Positions 9,317 to 16,911 of a DNA stretch of 64,000 nucleotides are shown here, piece after piece. Under the pieces are notes generated by a model that did no database searches, had not been told where the DNA came from, and was given only the letters and a program-made list of their open reading frames with translations. Location: contig JAKIWV010000001.1 of NCBI GenBank assembly GCA_022749815.1, positions 372,001 through 436,000 on the forward strand, read 5' to 3'. The stretch's first letter is position 1; every line of letters starts with the position of its first letter. A program made the translations under genes and the position numbers. The stretch comes from Thermoplasmata archaeon. Its GTDB lineage: Archaea > Thermoplasmatota > Thermoplasmata > Lutacidiplasmatales > UBA184.

Positions 9317-9883
9317 TCACCTCCGGCGGAGCACATGGGGGCGCGGGCCCGTGAGCACTACGATCGACGACGGTCGGCCCGACGGGGGATCGCCCCCCGT
9401 CACGTACGCCCCCACGCGCCGGCCGAAGAGCTTCCGCGCCTCGGCCGCGCTCCGGCACGGGGGAGAGCCGTGCCGATTCGCCGACGTCGTCGTGAGCGGG
9501 CCGGTCTTCGCGAGCAGGGCGCGCGCGACTGGGTGGTTGGGGATGCGGACTCCGACCGTGGGCGACTCTCCCAGCACCGCCGGAGTCCATTCCCTTCGGG
9601 CCTTCGGGCTCGCACGGAGTAGGAACGTGAACGGACCGGGTAACCAACGCCGCACCGTGCGCCGGGCGACCGGGGAAAGTTCGACGAACGGCTCCAACTC
9701 CTCGTACGAGGAGACCGCGACGGCGACGGGCATTCCAGCGGGACGTTCTTTGAGCGCGTACAACCGTCCCACGCCCGCCGGGTCGTCCGGGCGGACGCCG
9801 AGTCCCCAGAGCGTGTCGGTGGGGTACAGAATCGGCCGACCCAGTCGAACGGCCCGGACGGCCGCCACGAGGGGGTCGGCCAT
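9317..9883 (-). CDS. L-threonylcarbamoyladenylate synthase (YrdC/Sua5)
   Basis: Makes threonylcarbamoyl-AMP from threonine, bicarbonate and ATP, the first step of the universal tRNA t6A37 modification. The 188-residue protein is a single YrdC domain with the family landmarks YPTDTLWGLG, LKERPAGMPVAV, WLPGPFTFLL, VGVRIPNHP and PLTTTSANRHG. There is no C-terminal Sua5 domain. The frame could begin at 9988, but the ATG at 9883 sits four bases after the ndk stop and gives the normal YrdC N-terminus; the longer frame is ndk shadow. It lies between ndk and map in one operon. Confidence 0.93.
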   Translation of the reverse strand: MADPLVAAVRAVRLGRPILYPTDTLWGLGVRPDDPAGVGRLYALKERPAGMPVAVAVSSYEELEPFVELSPVARRTVRRWLPGPFTFLLRASPKARREWTPAVLGESPTVGVRIPNHPVARALLAKTGPLTTTSANRHGSPPCRSAAEARKLFGRRVGAYVTGGDPPSGRPSSIVVLTGPRPHVLRRR

Positions 9884-9887
9884 CAAC

Positions 9888-10346
9888 TCAGAGGAACTCC
9901 TGACCCGCTCGCGTGTAGGGGTGGAAATCCTCCGGCCGGAAGAACAGCGCGAGTTCCCTCTCCGCCGAGGTCGGTGAGTCCGAGGCATGGATCAAGTTCG
10001 CCGTCATCGAGGTGGCCAGGTCGCCCCGCACGGTACCCGGCGCCGCGCTCTGGGGATTGGTCGCGCCGATCAGCAAGCGCATCACCGCGATCGCCGAGCG
10101 ACCCTCGACGGCCAGCGCGAGGACCGGTCCGCTCGTGATGTGCCGGGCGAGACCGTCGTAGAACGGCTTCCCCGCGTGCTCGGCGTAATGCCGCTGGGCG
10201 AGCTCCGCGGTCACGCGGAGGAGCCGGGCCGCCACGATCGTCAGTCCCTTCCGTTCGATCCGCGCCAGGATCTCCCCGGAGAGGCCCCGTTGGACCGCAT
10301 CTGGCTTCAAGAGAACCAGGGTCCGCTCCGTCGCGCCGTCGGTCAT
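9888..10346 (-). CDS. ndk: Nucleoside diphosphate kinase
   Basis: Transfers the gamma-phosphate between nucleoside tri- and diphosphates. The 152-residue protein has the typical start [16 protein letters not shown], the ATP site region ([13 protein letters not shown]) and the phospho-accepting histidine in NLIHASDSP. In many archaea ndk follows L7Ae-S28e-L24e; here it is 3 kb away and heads its own operon with YrdC, MetAP and a methyltransferase. I chose the ATG at 10346 rather than 10382 because the palindromic aaagcttt at 10373-10380 lies about 30 nt upstream, fitting a leaderless transcript. Confidence 0.96.
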   Translation of the reverse strand: MTDGATERTLVLLKPDAVQRGLSGEILARIERKGLTIVAARLLRVTAELAQRHYAEHAGKPFYDGLARHITSGPVLALAVEGRSAIAVMRLLIGATNPQSAAPGTVRGDLATSMTANLIHASDSPTSAERELALFFRPEDFHPYTRAGQEFL

Positions 10347-10372
10347 CGCCGGCGGTAGCGGGTCGGCGAGAA

Positions 10373-10380
10373 AAGCTTTC
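10373..10380. promoter_or_regulatory. Palindromic TATA-like box shared by two divergent genes
   Basis: The perfect palindrome aaagcttt sits 30 nt from the ndk ATG (10346, minus) and 28 nt from an in-frame GTG of the methyltransferase (10405, plus). Both distances are right for leaderless starts. The function is inferred from position only. Confidence 0.55.
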
Positions 10381-10404
10381 ATGATGCGGAGGTCGGAGCG
10401 TCCC

Positions 10405-11184
10405 GTGCCCGTCGACCCGCGCGCCCGAGTCGGATTCCAACGCGCGGCGAGCCGCTACGAACGCAGTCGTCCGGAGGCACCGCCGGCCGCGATCGACGCC
10501 TTGGTTCGATCGTTGAACGTCTCCCTCCAGTCCACCGTGCTCGAGCTGGGCGCAGGAACGGGCAAGCTGTCCCGGCTGCTCGTCCCCCGGTCCGGTCCCT
10601 ACGTGGCCGTCGAGCCGGTGCCGGCGATGCGAGAGCAGTTCCGGCAGGCATTTCCGACGGTCCCTCTCGTCGGCGGAATCGCCGAGCGGCTGCCGATCCG
10701 CCCGTCGAGCGTCGACGCGATCGCCGTCGCCCAGGCGTTCCACTGGTTCGACGTGCCGCGGGCGATGGCCGAAATGCACCGGGTACTCCGCCCCGGGGGG
10801 ACGGTAGGGCTCCTCTGGAACCTCCGGGACGAATCGGTCGACTGGGTCGGGCAGGTCACCTCGATCATCGACCGGTACGATGAGGGGGGCCCGAGGTTCC
10901 GTCAACGCGCCTGGCGCGACGGGTGGGCCCGCACGCCCGGATTCGACCCGTTGGAACTCCAGTCGTTCCCGTTCGTGCAGCGGATGGACCGGGAAACCGC
11001 CCTCGCCCGCTTCACATCGGTCAGCTTCATCGCGAGCCTCGACGAGACCCGCTACGCCGAGGCGGAGGCCCAACTTCGGCATCTCCTTGACACGCATCCC
11101 GCGATCGCAGGACGGGCGCAGATCGAGCTCCCGTACAAGTGCGAGATCTACTCCTCCCGGTCGACGAAGACCGCGGCCGGTTAG
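10405..11184 (+). CDS. Class I SAM-dependent methyltransferase (methyltransf_11-like)
   Basis: A 259-residue methyltransferase with motif [16 protein letters not shown], acidic end [13 protein letters not shown], and the motif [20 protein letters not shown] followed by [13 protein letters not shown]. This is the pattern of the small-molecule methyltransferase group (UbiE/COQ5-like, type 11), often of unknown substrate. ATG codons at 10381 and 10384 would give eight more residues. I prefer the GTG at 10405 because the aaagcttt box is 28 nt upstream and the ATGs lie directly against it. The 3' end overlaps the convergent nuclease gene by four bases. Confidence 0.78.
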   Translation: MPVDPRARVGFQRAASRYERSRPEAPPAAIDALVRSLNVSLQSTVLELGAGTGKLSRLLVPRSGPYVAVEPVPAMREQFRQAFPTVPLVGGIAERLPIRPSSVDAIAVAQAFHWFDVPRAMAEMHRVLRPGGTVGLLWNLRDESVDWVGQVTSIIDRYDEGGPRFRQRAWRDGWARTPGFDPLELQSFPFVQRMDRETALARFTSVSFIASLDETRYAEAEAQLRHLLDTHPAIAGRAQIELPYKCEIYSSRSTKTAAG

Positions 11185-11690
11185 GCCGCGGCCCGGTCGC
11201 AGGACCGCCGCCACGCGCAACGCCTGCATCGCGCGGGACTGGGGGTCGCGCGACCGTCGTAAGGAGTCGCAAGCTCGCGGCGCAGCACGAGAAGCTGCTC
11301 GCGGAGCTCCGGGGTCCAATCGATCCGGAACTCCCCGCCATCCCCGTACCGGAGGAGGCCGAACGGGGGGGGCCGCCCGGTCGTTTCTTCGACCAGGAGG
11401 CAGTAGGCCGCCACCTGAATCCGGTGCGAGGCGGGGGGACCCGATCGGGGCGTGGGTCGGCTCTTGATCTCGAGCGGGATCGTTCGTCCGTCGCGCAGGA
11501 CCCGGAGCTCATCGGGGCGCCCCGAGATCCGGTACCGCGGGGTCCGGAGCAGAGTCCCGGGCTTGTTGGGAAGGTCGGCCTGAACTAGACGGCCTGACCG
11601 GCGCTGCTCGCGAACCCGCGCGAGGGCGACGAGACCGCCCACCAGCAAGAGCCCGCCGCCCACCGCGAACAGAGTCCACTCAGTGATCAT
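11181..11690 (-). CDS. Cas4-like nuclease, C-terminal half, membrane-anchored
   Basis: A 169-residue protein with one N-terminal hydrophobic helix (about residues 8-26) followed by a RecB/Cas4-type PD-(D/E)XK nuclease core. It has D60 in ISGRPDEL, E74 and K76 in IPLEIKSR, the Q-x-x-x-Y motif (Q92, Y96) in HRIQVAAYCL, and the C-terminal cysteine triad C155, C158 and C164. In Cas4/AddB-type nucleases these three cysteines bind a 4Fe-4S cluster with a fourth cysteine near the N-terminus. That cysteine is absent here but present in the preceding small gene, whose stop overlaps this ATG (ATGA). The two polypeptides therefore look like one nuclease divided in two. No Cas1, Cas2 or CRISPR repeats are nearby. 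Confidence 0.72.
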   Translation of the reverse strand: MITEWTLFAVGGGLLLVGGLVALARVREQRRSGRLVQADLPNKPGTLLRTPRYRISGRPDELRVLRDGRTIPLEIKSRPTPRSGPPASHRIQVAAYCLLVEETTGRPPPFGLLRYGDGGEFRIDWTPELREQLLVLRRELATPYDGRATPSPARCRRCAWRRSCDRAAA

Positions 11691-11929
11691 ACTCCACCGG
11701 CCTGGAGGAGTGCGAGGAGGCAGAGAAGCAGGCCCGTCCCGACGAGCAGCCACCAGCCCGTCGACCAACGTTCCCGCCGGGACCGGTGGGTCAAGACGCT
11801 CTCGTGGTACCTCTCCCCCGCCGCTTGAGCGGCCCGGCTCGAGGGGGCCGGACCCTCGGGGGGTGGGTGCCCCCGGTACCAGTACGCCCGGGGACAGAAC
11901 GCGTACTCCGCGAGGTCGCTGGCGGTCAC
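11687..11929 (-). CDS. Cas4-like nuclease, N-terminal half with membrane helix
   Basis: A short protein (80 aa from GTG 11929; a TTG at 11995 would add 22 residues but overlaps the preceding gene). Its first 35 residues, including DLAEYAFCPRAYWYRG, match the N-terminus of Cas4/PD-(D/E)XK nucleases, where the first Fe-S cysteine (C12) lies in a C-P-R-x-x-x-Y motif. A hydrophobic helix (WWLLVGTGLLLCLLALLQ) ends the protein. Its stop overlaps the start of the next gene, which begins with another hydrophobic helix and carries the catalytic residues and remaining cysteines. The two could form a helical hairpin that brings the halves together in the cytoplasm. Confidence 0.6.
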   Translation of the reverse strand: MTASDLAEYAFCPRAYWYRGHPPPEGPAPSSRAAQAAGERYHESVLTHRSRRERWSTGWWLLVGTGLLLCLLALLQAGGV

Positions 11930-11948
11930 CCATCTGGTGGCGGGGTCG

Positions 11949-13325
11949 TCACTGCGCGGAGCCACGGGGCCCGGTCGGGGTCCCCACGCCTTCAATTCGA
12001 GGGGCGGAGTGGAATGCGGTCGATGAGGTCTCGAGGGGCGCCGACGGCGACGCGGAGACTGGAGGGATCGGCAGCGAAGACGAACCCGCGGTTCCGGCGA
12101 GCGATCTCGGACTCTCGCGGAGTATCAGCACCAGAAGCACGAGGAGCATCACGCCCAGTGCCCCGGCCAAACCTTCGGAGGGCCCACACGCGCCGGAATT
12201 CGTGCACGCGGGAAGTGCGACGGCCCCGTTGAGGACGCCGACCGCGCCGATAGCGAAGAGCCATCGTGAGTAGGTCGGTCCCAGGAGCGCGACCGGAAGG
12301 AGCCAGATCAGGAAGTTCTCCGTGAATCGCTGCGCCACGAGCGCGACGACCACGGTGAGTAGCGCGACCGCAGGGATCGCGGGCCATCGTCGGAGATGCA
12401 CGTACAGGAGGGCGCTGAGGAGCGACACGCCCTGCAGGATCGTCAATACTGAGGCGGGCGGCATGGCACCCAACGGAATAAGTACACCGAATTCGTTGAT
12501 CGAGAAGTCGGCCCGGATGAGCTGGAAACTGAACAGCAGGGTGTATGCGTAACCTCCCCACACCAAGACGACGAGGGCGGACAATCCGGCGAAGACGGTC
12601 GCCGAGGTCGCCAGCGTGAACCAGCGTCCGCGTCCGACGCCGGCCAGTCCCCCCCAGAACGGGAAGAGCGAAGGGAATTTCACCGTCGACAGGAATCCGG
12701 CGACGGCGCCGGCCACCGGATTCTCGCGCCGCGCGAGCCAGAGGCCGAGGAGTGCGGTGACCGGCACGATGGCACTGTGGCCCCCCTGGATCGAGCCTAC
12801 AACCAGTGGCGCGTACAGCATCGAGGTAGCCACGAAGATTGTCGCGTACCCGCGGTGGGTAGGGGCGAGGTACCAGGTGAGGGGAATCAAGAGGAGGGCC
12901 ATCAGGTCCCAAATCAACCAGATCCCGACCCGGCCCCCGAGACTTCCGAGGCCGTCCAGAATCGCGCCGGCGAGGCCGTACGGGATCAGCACCGAGTGGC
13001 CGCACTGGAACGTCGCAAATGGGTCGCCCCCGGCGAGAAGGCCACGCCCCGACTGGAGCAGGGCCAATGTGTCGTCCTCTCCGGCCGAACAAGGGATCGG
13101 CGCTGATTGGACGAATGCCGCGACCGCGAAGGCCCCGCCGAGGGCGAGCGCGACGACGCGCCAACCCCATGGGAAGGGCGAGGCCGCCGGCTCCCGGCGA
13201 ATCAAAGTCCGGTCGACCCACTCACGGAAGCTTCGCGCGCGGGGCCACCCGTAGAGAACGACCAGACCGCTCAGGACGAAGCCGACCAGCTCGGGGGCCA
13301 CCTGCTCGAGGGTGGGAAGAGTCAA
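11949..13325 (-). CDS. Polytopic membrane protein, glycosyltransferase (GT87/DUF2029)-like
   Basis: A 458-residue integral membrane protein with about 11 hydrophobic segments. After the second segment comes an extracytoplasmic loop, SAGEDDTLALLQSGRGLLAG, whose acidic pair and following G-x-D-P-F resemble the catalytic loop of GT-C/GT87 polyprenyl-phosphate-mannose-type glycosyltransferases (D-x-x-x-Y-Y-x-x-G-x-x-P). The match is weak, so the activity is only a suggestion. The tail of about 60 residues is Ser/Pro-rich. The start is TTG, 28-30 nt after a gaaattctatt box (revcomp of about 13349-13359). The Cas4-like genes follow 20 nt downstream or overlap, so they are probably in one operon. 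Confidence 0.6.
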   Translation of the reverse strand: MTLPTLEQVAPELVGFVLSGLVVLYGWPRARSFREWVDRTLIRREPAASPFPWGWRVVALALGGAFAVAAFVQSAPIPCSAGEDDTLALLQSGRGLLAGGDPFATFQCGHSVLIPYGLAGAILDGLGSLGGRVGIWLIWDLMALLLIPLTWYLAPTHRGYATIFVATSMLYAPLVVGSIQGGHSAIVPVTALLGLWLARRENPVAGAVAGFLSTVKFPSLFPFWGGLAGVGRGRWFTLATSATVFAGLSALVVLVWGGYAYTLLFSFQLIRADFSINEFGVLIPLGAMPPASVLTILQGVSLLSALLYVHLRRWPAIPAVALLTVVVALVAQRFTENFLIWLLPVALLGPTYSRWLFAIGAVGVLNGAVALPACTNSGACGPSEGLAGALGVMLLVLLVLILRESPRSLAGTAGSSSLPIPPVSASPSAPLETSSTAFHSAPRIEGVGTPTGPRGSAQ

Positions 13326-13400
13326 TGCACGCCGAGCGGCCGCTTCGGCAATAGAATTTCGGGCCCGGCGGGGGGCGGGAAAACTCGCGGGGGCCGGTGC

Positions 13401-13820
13401 CTAGGTCGAGGGGGGGGATGCGGTCGCCTTCTTGATACGGGGTTTCTTGCCGGGAACCTTGGCATCGTCGGCGTTCGGCTCGACGCCGGTACCCGACGGT
13501 TTCGGTTTGGCCCCCTTCCGTCGAGCTCCTACTGCGGGCGGGGCGGGAGCGGATTCCTTGGGCTTAACCGCGGCCGGTGACGGGGCGGGCTTCGCCAGGG
13601 CTTCCGTTGCGGCCGGTTGGCGGCGCTGCTCCGCGAGGCGCTTCAGTTCGTGGGCCCGTGTCCAACGGAGGCGATGACCGACCCGGCCTAGTCCGAGCTG
13701 CTGTTTCCGGCAGGAAGAGGAACAGAACGCGTGGAGCGAGCCGTCCCGCTTAACGAACAACTGGCCCGTACCGGGCTCAATGTCGCTGGCGCAGAACGAG
13801 CAGGTCCGATGGACGACCAT
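13401..13820 (-). CDS. rpl24e: 50S ribosomal protein L24e with extended tail
   Basis: Residues 1-65 are a normal archaeal L24e: a zinc ribbon with C7, C10, C33 and C37 (RTCSFC and FCSSSC) and the basic helix RVGHRLRWTRAHELKRLA. Most archaeal L24e proteins end near 60-70 residues. This one continues for about 70 more residues rich in Ala, Pro and Lys (for example KPKPSGTGVE and GKKPRIKK). The tail is probably disordered and could contact rRNA. It is the last gene of the L7Ae-S28e-L24e operon, 13 nt after S28e. Confidence 0.95.
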   Translation of the reverse strand: MVVHRTCSFCASDIEPGTGQLFVKRDGSLHAFCSSSCRKQQLGLGRVGHRLRWTRAHELKRLAEQRRQPAATEALAKPAPSPAAVKPKESAPAPPAVGARRKGAKPKPSGTGVEPNADDAKVPGKKPRIKKATASPPST

Positions 13821-13833
13821 GAACGGAACCTCC

Positions 13834-14049
13834 TCAGCGCACGGACAGCTTGCGCGCTTCTCGAGCGGTCTCGCGGAGCACGAGCACGTCGCCGACGCGG
13901 ATGGGTCCCATGACGTTCCGGGCGATGATCTTCCCCCGGTCGCGGCCCGCGAGGACCCGGACCTTCACCTGGGTGGCCTCGCCGGCCATCCCGGTCCGCC
14001 CGACGAGCTCCACGACCTCCGCCGGGGAGCCCTTGTCCTCTTCCGCCAT
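13834..14049 (-). CDS. rps28e: 30S ribosomal protein S28e
   Basis: A small (71 aa) OB-fold protein of the archaeal/eukaryotic 30S subunit. Family features are visible: [37 protein letters not shown] and the basic ending [14 protein letters not shown]. It lies between L7Ae (28 nt upstream) and L24e (13 nt downstream), the standard archaeal order. Confidence 0.97.
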   Translation of the reverse strand: MAEEDKGSPAEVVELVGRTGMAGEATQVKVRVLAGRDRGKIIARNVMGPIRVGDVLVLRETAREARKLSVR

Positions 14050-14077
14050 CGTCCGTTCCTAGGATCGTCGGGGTGGG

Positions 14078-14449
14078 TTACTTCTTCAGCGTCGCGTAGG
14101 CGCCGGTGAGTTCCTCGAGAATCCCCTTCGCCTCGCCCGCCTCGACCACGGCGACGCTCGCCGCGGACTTGGAGAGGCCGGCCGACTGGCCGAGCCGTTG
14201 CTTTTTGGGGACGTACAGGTACGGGATCCGCTTCTCTTCGCAAAGCATCGGGATGTGCGCCAAGATCTCGATCGGGTCGACGTCCTCGGCCATGACGACG
14301 AGCTTCGCCTCGGCGCGCTCGCTCGCCTTGGTCACTTCGTTCGTGCCGACGCGGAGCTTGCCCGTCTCGCGGGCGATCTGCACGAGCTGCAGCGCCTTAT
14401 CGGCGATTTCCGTCGGGGTGTCAAATCGGATATAGATCGGTCGCGCCAT
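14078..14449 (-). CDS. rpl7ae: 50S ribosomal protein L7Ae
   Basis: A 123-residue kink-turn RNA-binding protein that serves in the large ribosomal subunit and in archaeal C/D and H/ACA RNPs and RNase P. The RNA-contact segments LRVGTNEVTKASERAEAKLV, LVVMAEDVDPIEILAHIP and PYLYVPKKQRLG are intact. It heads the L7Ae-S28e-L24e operon. The promoter is a strong caggtttaaata (revcomp of 14523-14532), about 75 nt before the ATG, so this mRNA has a leader of about 45 nt ending in gaggaaacg. That makes it an exception to the leaderless pattern of neighbouring genes. Confidence 0.98.
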   Translation of the reverse strand: MARPIYIRFDTPTEIADKALQLVQIARETGKLRVGTNEVTKASERAEAKLVVMAEDVDPIEILAHIPMLCEEKRIPYLYVPKKQRLGQSAGLSKSAASVAVVEAGEAKGILEELTGAYATLKK

Positions 14450-14522
14450 CGTTTCCTCGCGTCAGCGGGAACCCGACAGGGGTCCCTCGGCTCACGGGTG
14501 GACCCGTGGCTACGGCTGACCG

Positions 14523-14532
14523 TATTTAAACC
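14523..14532 (-). promoter_or_regulatory. TATA box of the L7Ae-S28e-L24e operon
   Basis: ggtttaaata on the minus strand is the most consensus-like archaeal TATA element in this part of the window. It lies about 75 nt upstream of rpl7ae, leaving a 5' leader with a GAGG ribosome-binding site. Confidence 0.6.
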
Positions 14533-14651
14533 TGCGGAGGGCACAGGCGTGAACCCGAACCGAGGCGGTTGGTCGGCATGAAACAGAACCCGTCCGGAGG
14601 AAACGAATTCCCGCTCGAGGCCCTTTAATGCCCCCGCCAGTCTCGAAAGTC

Positions 14652-15029
14652 ATGGCGCCCCGAGGGCCCCCCGCTCCGGAGAAAGTGGACGAGTACCTCG
14701 CGCGCGTCCCGCCAAAATTCCGGGCCGCTCTGCAGTCGCTGCGTAAGACCATCAAGGCCGCCGCCCCTAACGCAGACGAGGTCATCAGCTACCAGATACC
14801 GGCGTTCCGGCAGAACGGGATGCTAGTGTACTATGCCGCCTTCAAGGATCATTGCAGCCTCTTCGTGGGGAGCGCCGAGGCTCGGCGCCGGTTTTCTGCC
14901 GAGTTGAAGCCCTACGAGTCGGGAAAGGGGACGCTCCGGTTCACACCCGATCGACCGTTGCCCGCCGAGTTGGTCACTCGGATTGTTAAGGCGCGCCTGG
15001 CGGAGAACGCCGCCCGTCGCTCCAAGTAG
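14652..15029 (+). CDS. DUF1801 (YdhG-like) protein
   Basis: A 125-residue protein of the DUF1801 family, recognisable from VDEYLARVPPKFRAALQSLR, ADEVISYQIPAFRQNGMLVY and FVGSAEARRRF. The fold is an alpha/beta domain related to frataxin-like proteins; the biochemical role is not established. An ATG at 14628 would lengthen it by eight residues but lies inside the TATA-like ctttaat. The ATG at 14652 is about 27 nt downstream of that box and gives the usual family start. Confidence 0.85.
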   Translation: MAPRGPPAPEKVDEYLARVPPKFRAALQSLRKTIKAAAPNADEVISYQIPAFRQNGMLVYYAAFKDHCSLFVGSAEARRRFSAELKPYESGKGTLRFTPDRPLPAELVTRIVKARLAENAARRSK

Positions 15030-15172
15030 GCCCGCCGGGCCGCCCGACTTGGAGCGGCCGTCGATGGAGGCCCCCGGAGCGTAGTCAGTTCGAGGCTCGT
15101 GAACCACGAATCGGCGGTCTGAACGCACACCGGGCGTTTCAGGGGGGTGGCGGATCAGAGTCAACGGGAGCG

Positions 15173-16240
15173 CTAGGCCGCGCCCGCGCCGCCGGGGCGG
15201 AGCGCCGCTGGAATCGCCTCGGGGTGGCTTCGGAAGAATCGATTCGCCGGTTCGGTGATCCGCGTCAGCGCGAGCGCAACGGCGGTCTTGAGGTCCTGCG
15301 GATGGAGGGAGCCGGCCCGCCAGGTAGCGAGGAATTCCTCCTCCGAGGCGAGGACCACGGGTCCGCCGTGTTTCGCGGCGCGCTCGATGGCGAGCTGGCC
15401 TTCCCACGGAAATATCACGAATCGGACGAGCTCGACGAGTGGGTTTCCGTCCACCTCTTTCGCGGGACAGTACGCCGCGTCAATGCGGGAGGTGATGACT
15501 TCCGGTTCCGAAGGGAGCGGGAGGCCGGCGCCGGGGTCGGATTTCGACATCTTCCGTTCCACGGTCTGTGACTCCGGATCCATGCGGCCGCCCCCCTTGA
15601 GCGACGAGATGAGTGAAGTATGGACCGCGACCGGCACGGGCCAGTGGTAGTGGTGAGCGACCTCGCGGGCGAGCACATGCGCCCGGCGCTGGTCGACCCC
15701 CGCATAGGCGATCTCCACAGGCAGCTCGAAGATATCCGCGGCCTGCATGGAAGGGTAGAACAGCTTCGCCGTGTCGAGGTTGGTCTCCTCCTCGGCGCGT
15801 CCCATGATCGGGAGCGCCCGGCGGGACCGGGCCAGCGACGTCGCCTTCGCCACTCGGACGACCCGGTCCCAGTATCCCTCGCGGGCCTGGAGGTCCTGGG
15901 CCCATCGGAACTCCGTCCGGCTGGGGTCCACTCCGAGCGCGACGAAGCCGCTCTGCATGTACTGTCCGCAGGCGCGAATCTTTTCGAGCGACCCGCCCAA
16001 CTTGTCGTTGATCCAGGCATGCCAGTCGGCGAGAAACACCGTAAGCCGGCAGCCGGCATCGGTCAAGTCCCGCATCTTCCGCGCGGTCACCAGATGACCG
16101 ACGTGGAGCAAGCCGGAGGGCTCGAAACCGATGTAGGCCCGGGGCGCGGACTCCCGTTCGAACAGCGAGCGGATCTCCTCGGGGGTGAGGACCTCGGCGG
16201 TGTGCCGGGTCACTCGGAGGGCGCGCTCCTCGAGGTCCAC
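15173..16240 (-). CDS. tyrS: Tyrosyl-tRNA synthetase (archaeal type)
   Basis: Charges tRNA-Tyr. The 355-residue length and lack of an S4-like C-terminal domain fit the archaeal/eukaryotic TyrRS. The class I signatures are HVGHL (H46-H49, following AYIGFEPSG) and KMSKSD at about 230-235. The tyrosine-binding region is AYAGVDQRRAH. The open frame extends to 16414, but a GTG at 16240 is the family-like start (VDLEERALRVTRHTAEVLTP). It lies 27 nt from the centre of the ctatttat/ataaatag box at 16262-16271. The N-terminal extra residues of the longer frame are antisense to the divergent gene. Confidence 0.95.
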   Translation of the reverse strand: MDLEERALRVTRHTAEVLTPEEIRSLFERESAPRAYIGFEPSGLLHVGHLVTARKMRDLTDAGCRLTVFLADWHAWINDKLGGSLEKIRACGQYMQSGFVALGVDPSRTEFRWAQDLQAREGYWDRVVRVAKATSLARSRRALPIMGRAEEETNLDTAKLFYPSMQAADIFELPVEIAYAGVDQRRAHVLAREVAHHYHWPVPVAVHTSLISSLKGGGRMDPESQTVERKMSKSDPGAGLPLPSEPEVITSRIDAAYCPAKEVDGNPLVELVRFVIFPWEGQLAIERAAKHGGPVVLASEEEFLATWRAGSLHPQDLKTAVALALTRITEPANRFFRSHPEAIPAALRPGGAGAA

Positions 16241-16261
16241 GCCTGCGCGAGGAACCGCGGC

Positions 16262-16271
16262 TCTATTTATG
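16262..16271. promoter_or_regulatory. Shared TATA-like box between tyrS and the HExxH protein
   Basis: ctatttatgc is read as a TATA element on both strands (ctatttat plus, gcataaatag minus). Its centre is 27 nt from the tyrS GTG at 16240 and 27 nt from the ATG at 16293. This symmetry suggests one element directs two divergent leaderless transcripts. Confidence 0.6.
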
Positions 16272-16292
16272 CACCCATGTTCGAAATCCCCG

Positions 16293-16850
16293 ATGGAAGT
16301 CGACCTCGTACCCACCCGCCGGTTGCAACGCTGGTCCCGGGCGCGCGAGCTGCTCGGCCCGGTCGCCCGGGTGGCCGCCGCGTTTCCGGAACTGTCCGGC
16401 CTTCGAATACGCATCGACCTTCTCCCCGGCGGCTCGCGGCGGCTCGGCAGCGCATCGATCCTGGAACACCCGCCCCGAGTAGCCTTCCACCCTCGGCTCG
16501 TGGAACGACCCTCGGAGCTCGCGGCGACGGCCGCTCACGAGTTCATGCACTTACTCCAATGGCCACTCCACCAGGTCCCTAACGGGGAACGCGCTTGCGA
16601 CCTCTACGTCCTGGCTCGTTTCGGCACCCTCTTCCAGGGGCCGCCGAACTACCTGGAAGTCCCGCGGAAGGCCCGGAACCACTGGGCGTCGTGGGCTCCT
16701 GTGGCGAGTGAGCTCGCCCGGCAAGCCCTCGAGGAACGGCGTCACGGCCGACGGCAATACCTCCGTTGGTGGGAGGAGGAGTTCCGCTCCCGCGTGCCGG
16801 GGTCAGTCTCGGCCGGATGGGGACCCGGTTCGGCGGCCAGAGCTCCGTGA
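16293..16850 (+). CDS. Putative zinc metallopeptidase-like protein (HExxH)
   Basis: A 185-residue soluble protein with AATAAHEFMHLLQWPLHQ, a clear zincin H-E-x-x-H helix. A possible third ligand lies in the acidic or aromatic segment after NGERACDLYVLARFG (E or D). No signal peptide was found, so it is probably cytosolic. I do not recognise the specific family; the fold resembles small DUF-type zincins found in archaea. The ATG at 16293 is 27 nt from the shared TATA-like box, so the longer frame starting at 16185 is rejected. It is divergent from tyrS and upstream of the coiled-coil ATPase. Confidence 0.6.
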   Translation: MEVDLVPTRRLQRWSRARELLGPVARVAAAFPELSGLRIRIDLLPGGSRRLGSASILEHPPRVAFHPRLVERPSELAATAAHEFMHLLQWPLHQVPNGERACDLYVLARFGTLFQGPPNYLEVPRKARNHWASWAPVASELARQALEERRHGRRQYLRWWEEEFRSRVPGSVSAGWGPGSAARAP

Positions 16851-16911
16851 CGGACCGCCCGGCGGCCCACAGGAGTTAAGCTCGGCTGTCACCCTTCTAT
16901 CGGTAGCCCCG

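Noticed and set aside
10381-10404. ATG at 10381 or 10384 as the methyltransferase start
   Set aside because: They sit directly against the aaagcttt box, leaving no room for a transcription start; the GTG at 10405 has the right spacing. It remains possible if transcription starts further upstream.
11181-11929. A CRISPR-Cas locus indicated by the Cas4-like genes
   Set aside because: No other cas genes and no repeat-spacer array were found anywhere in the window.
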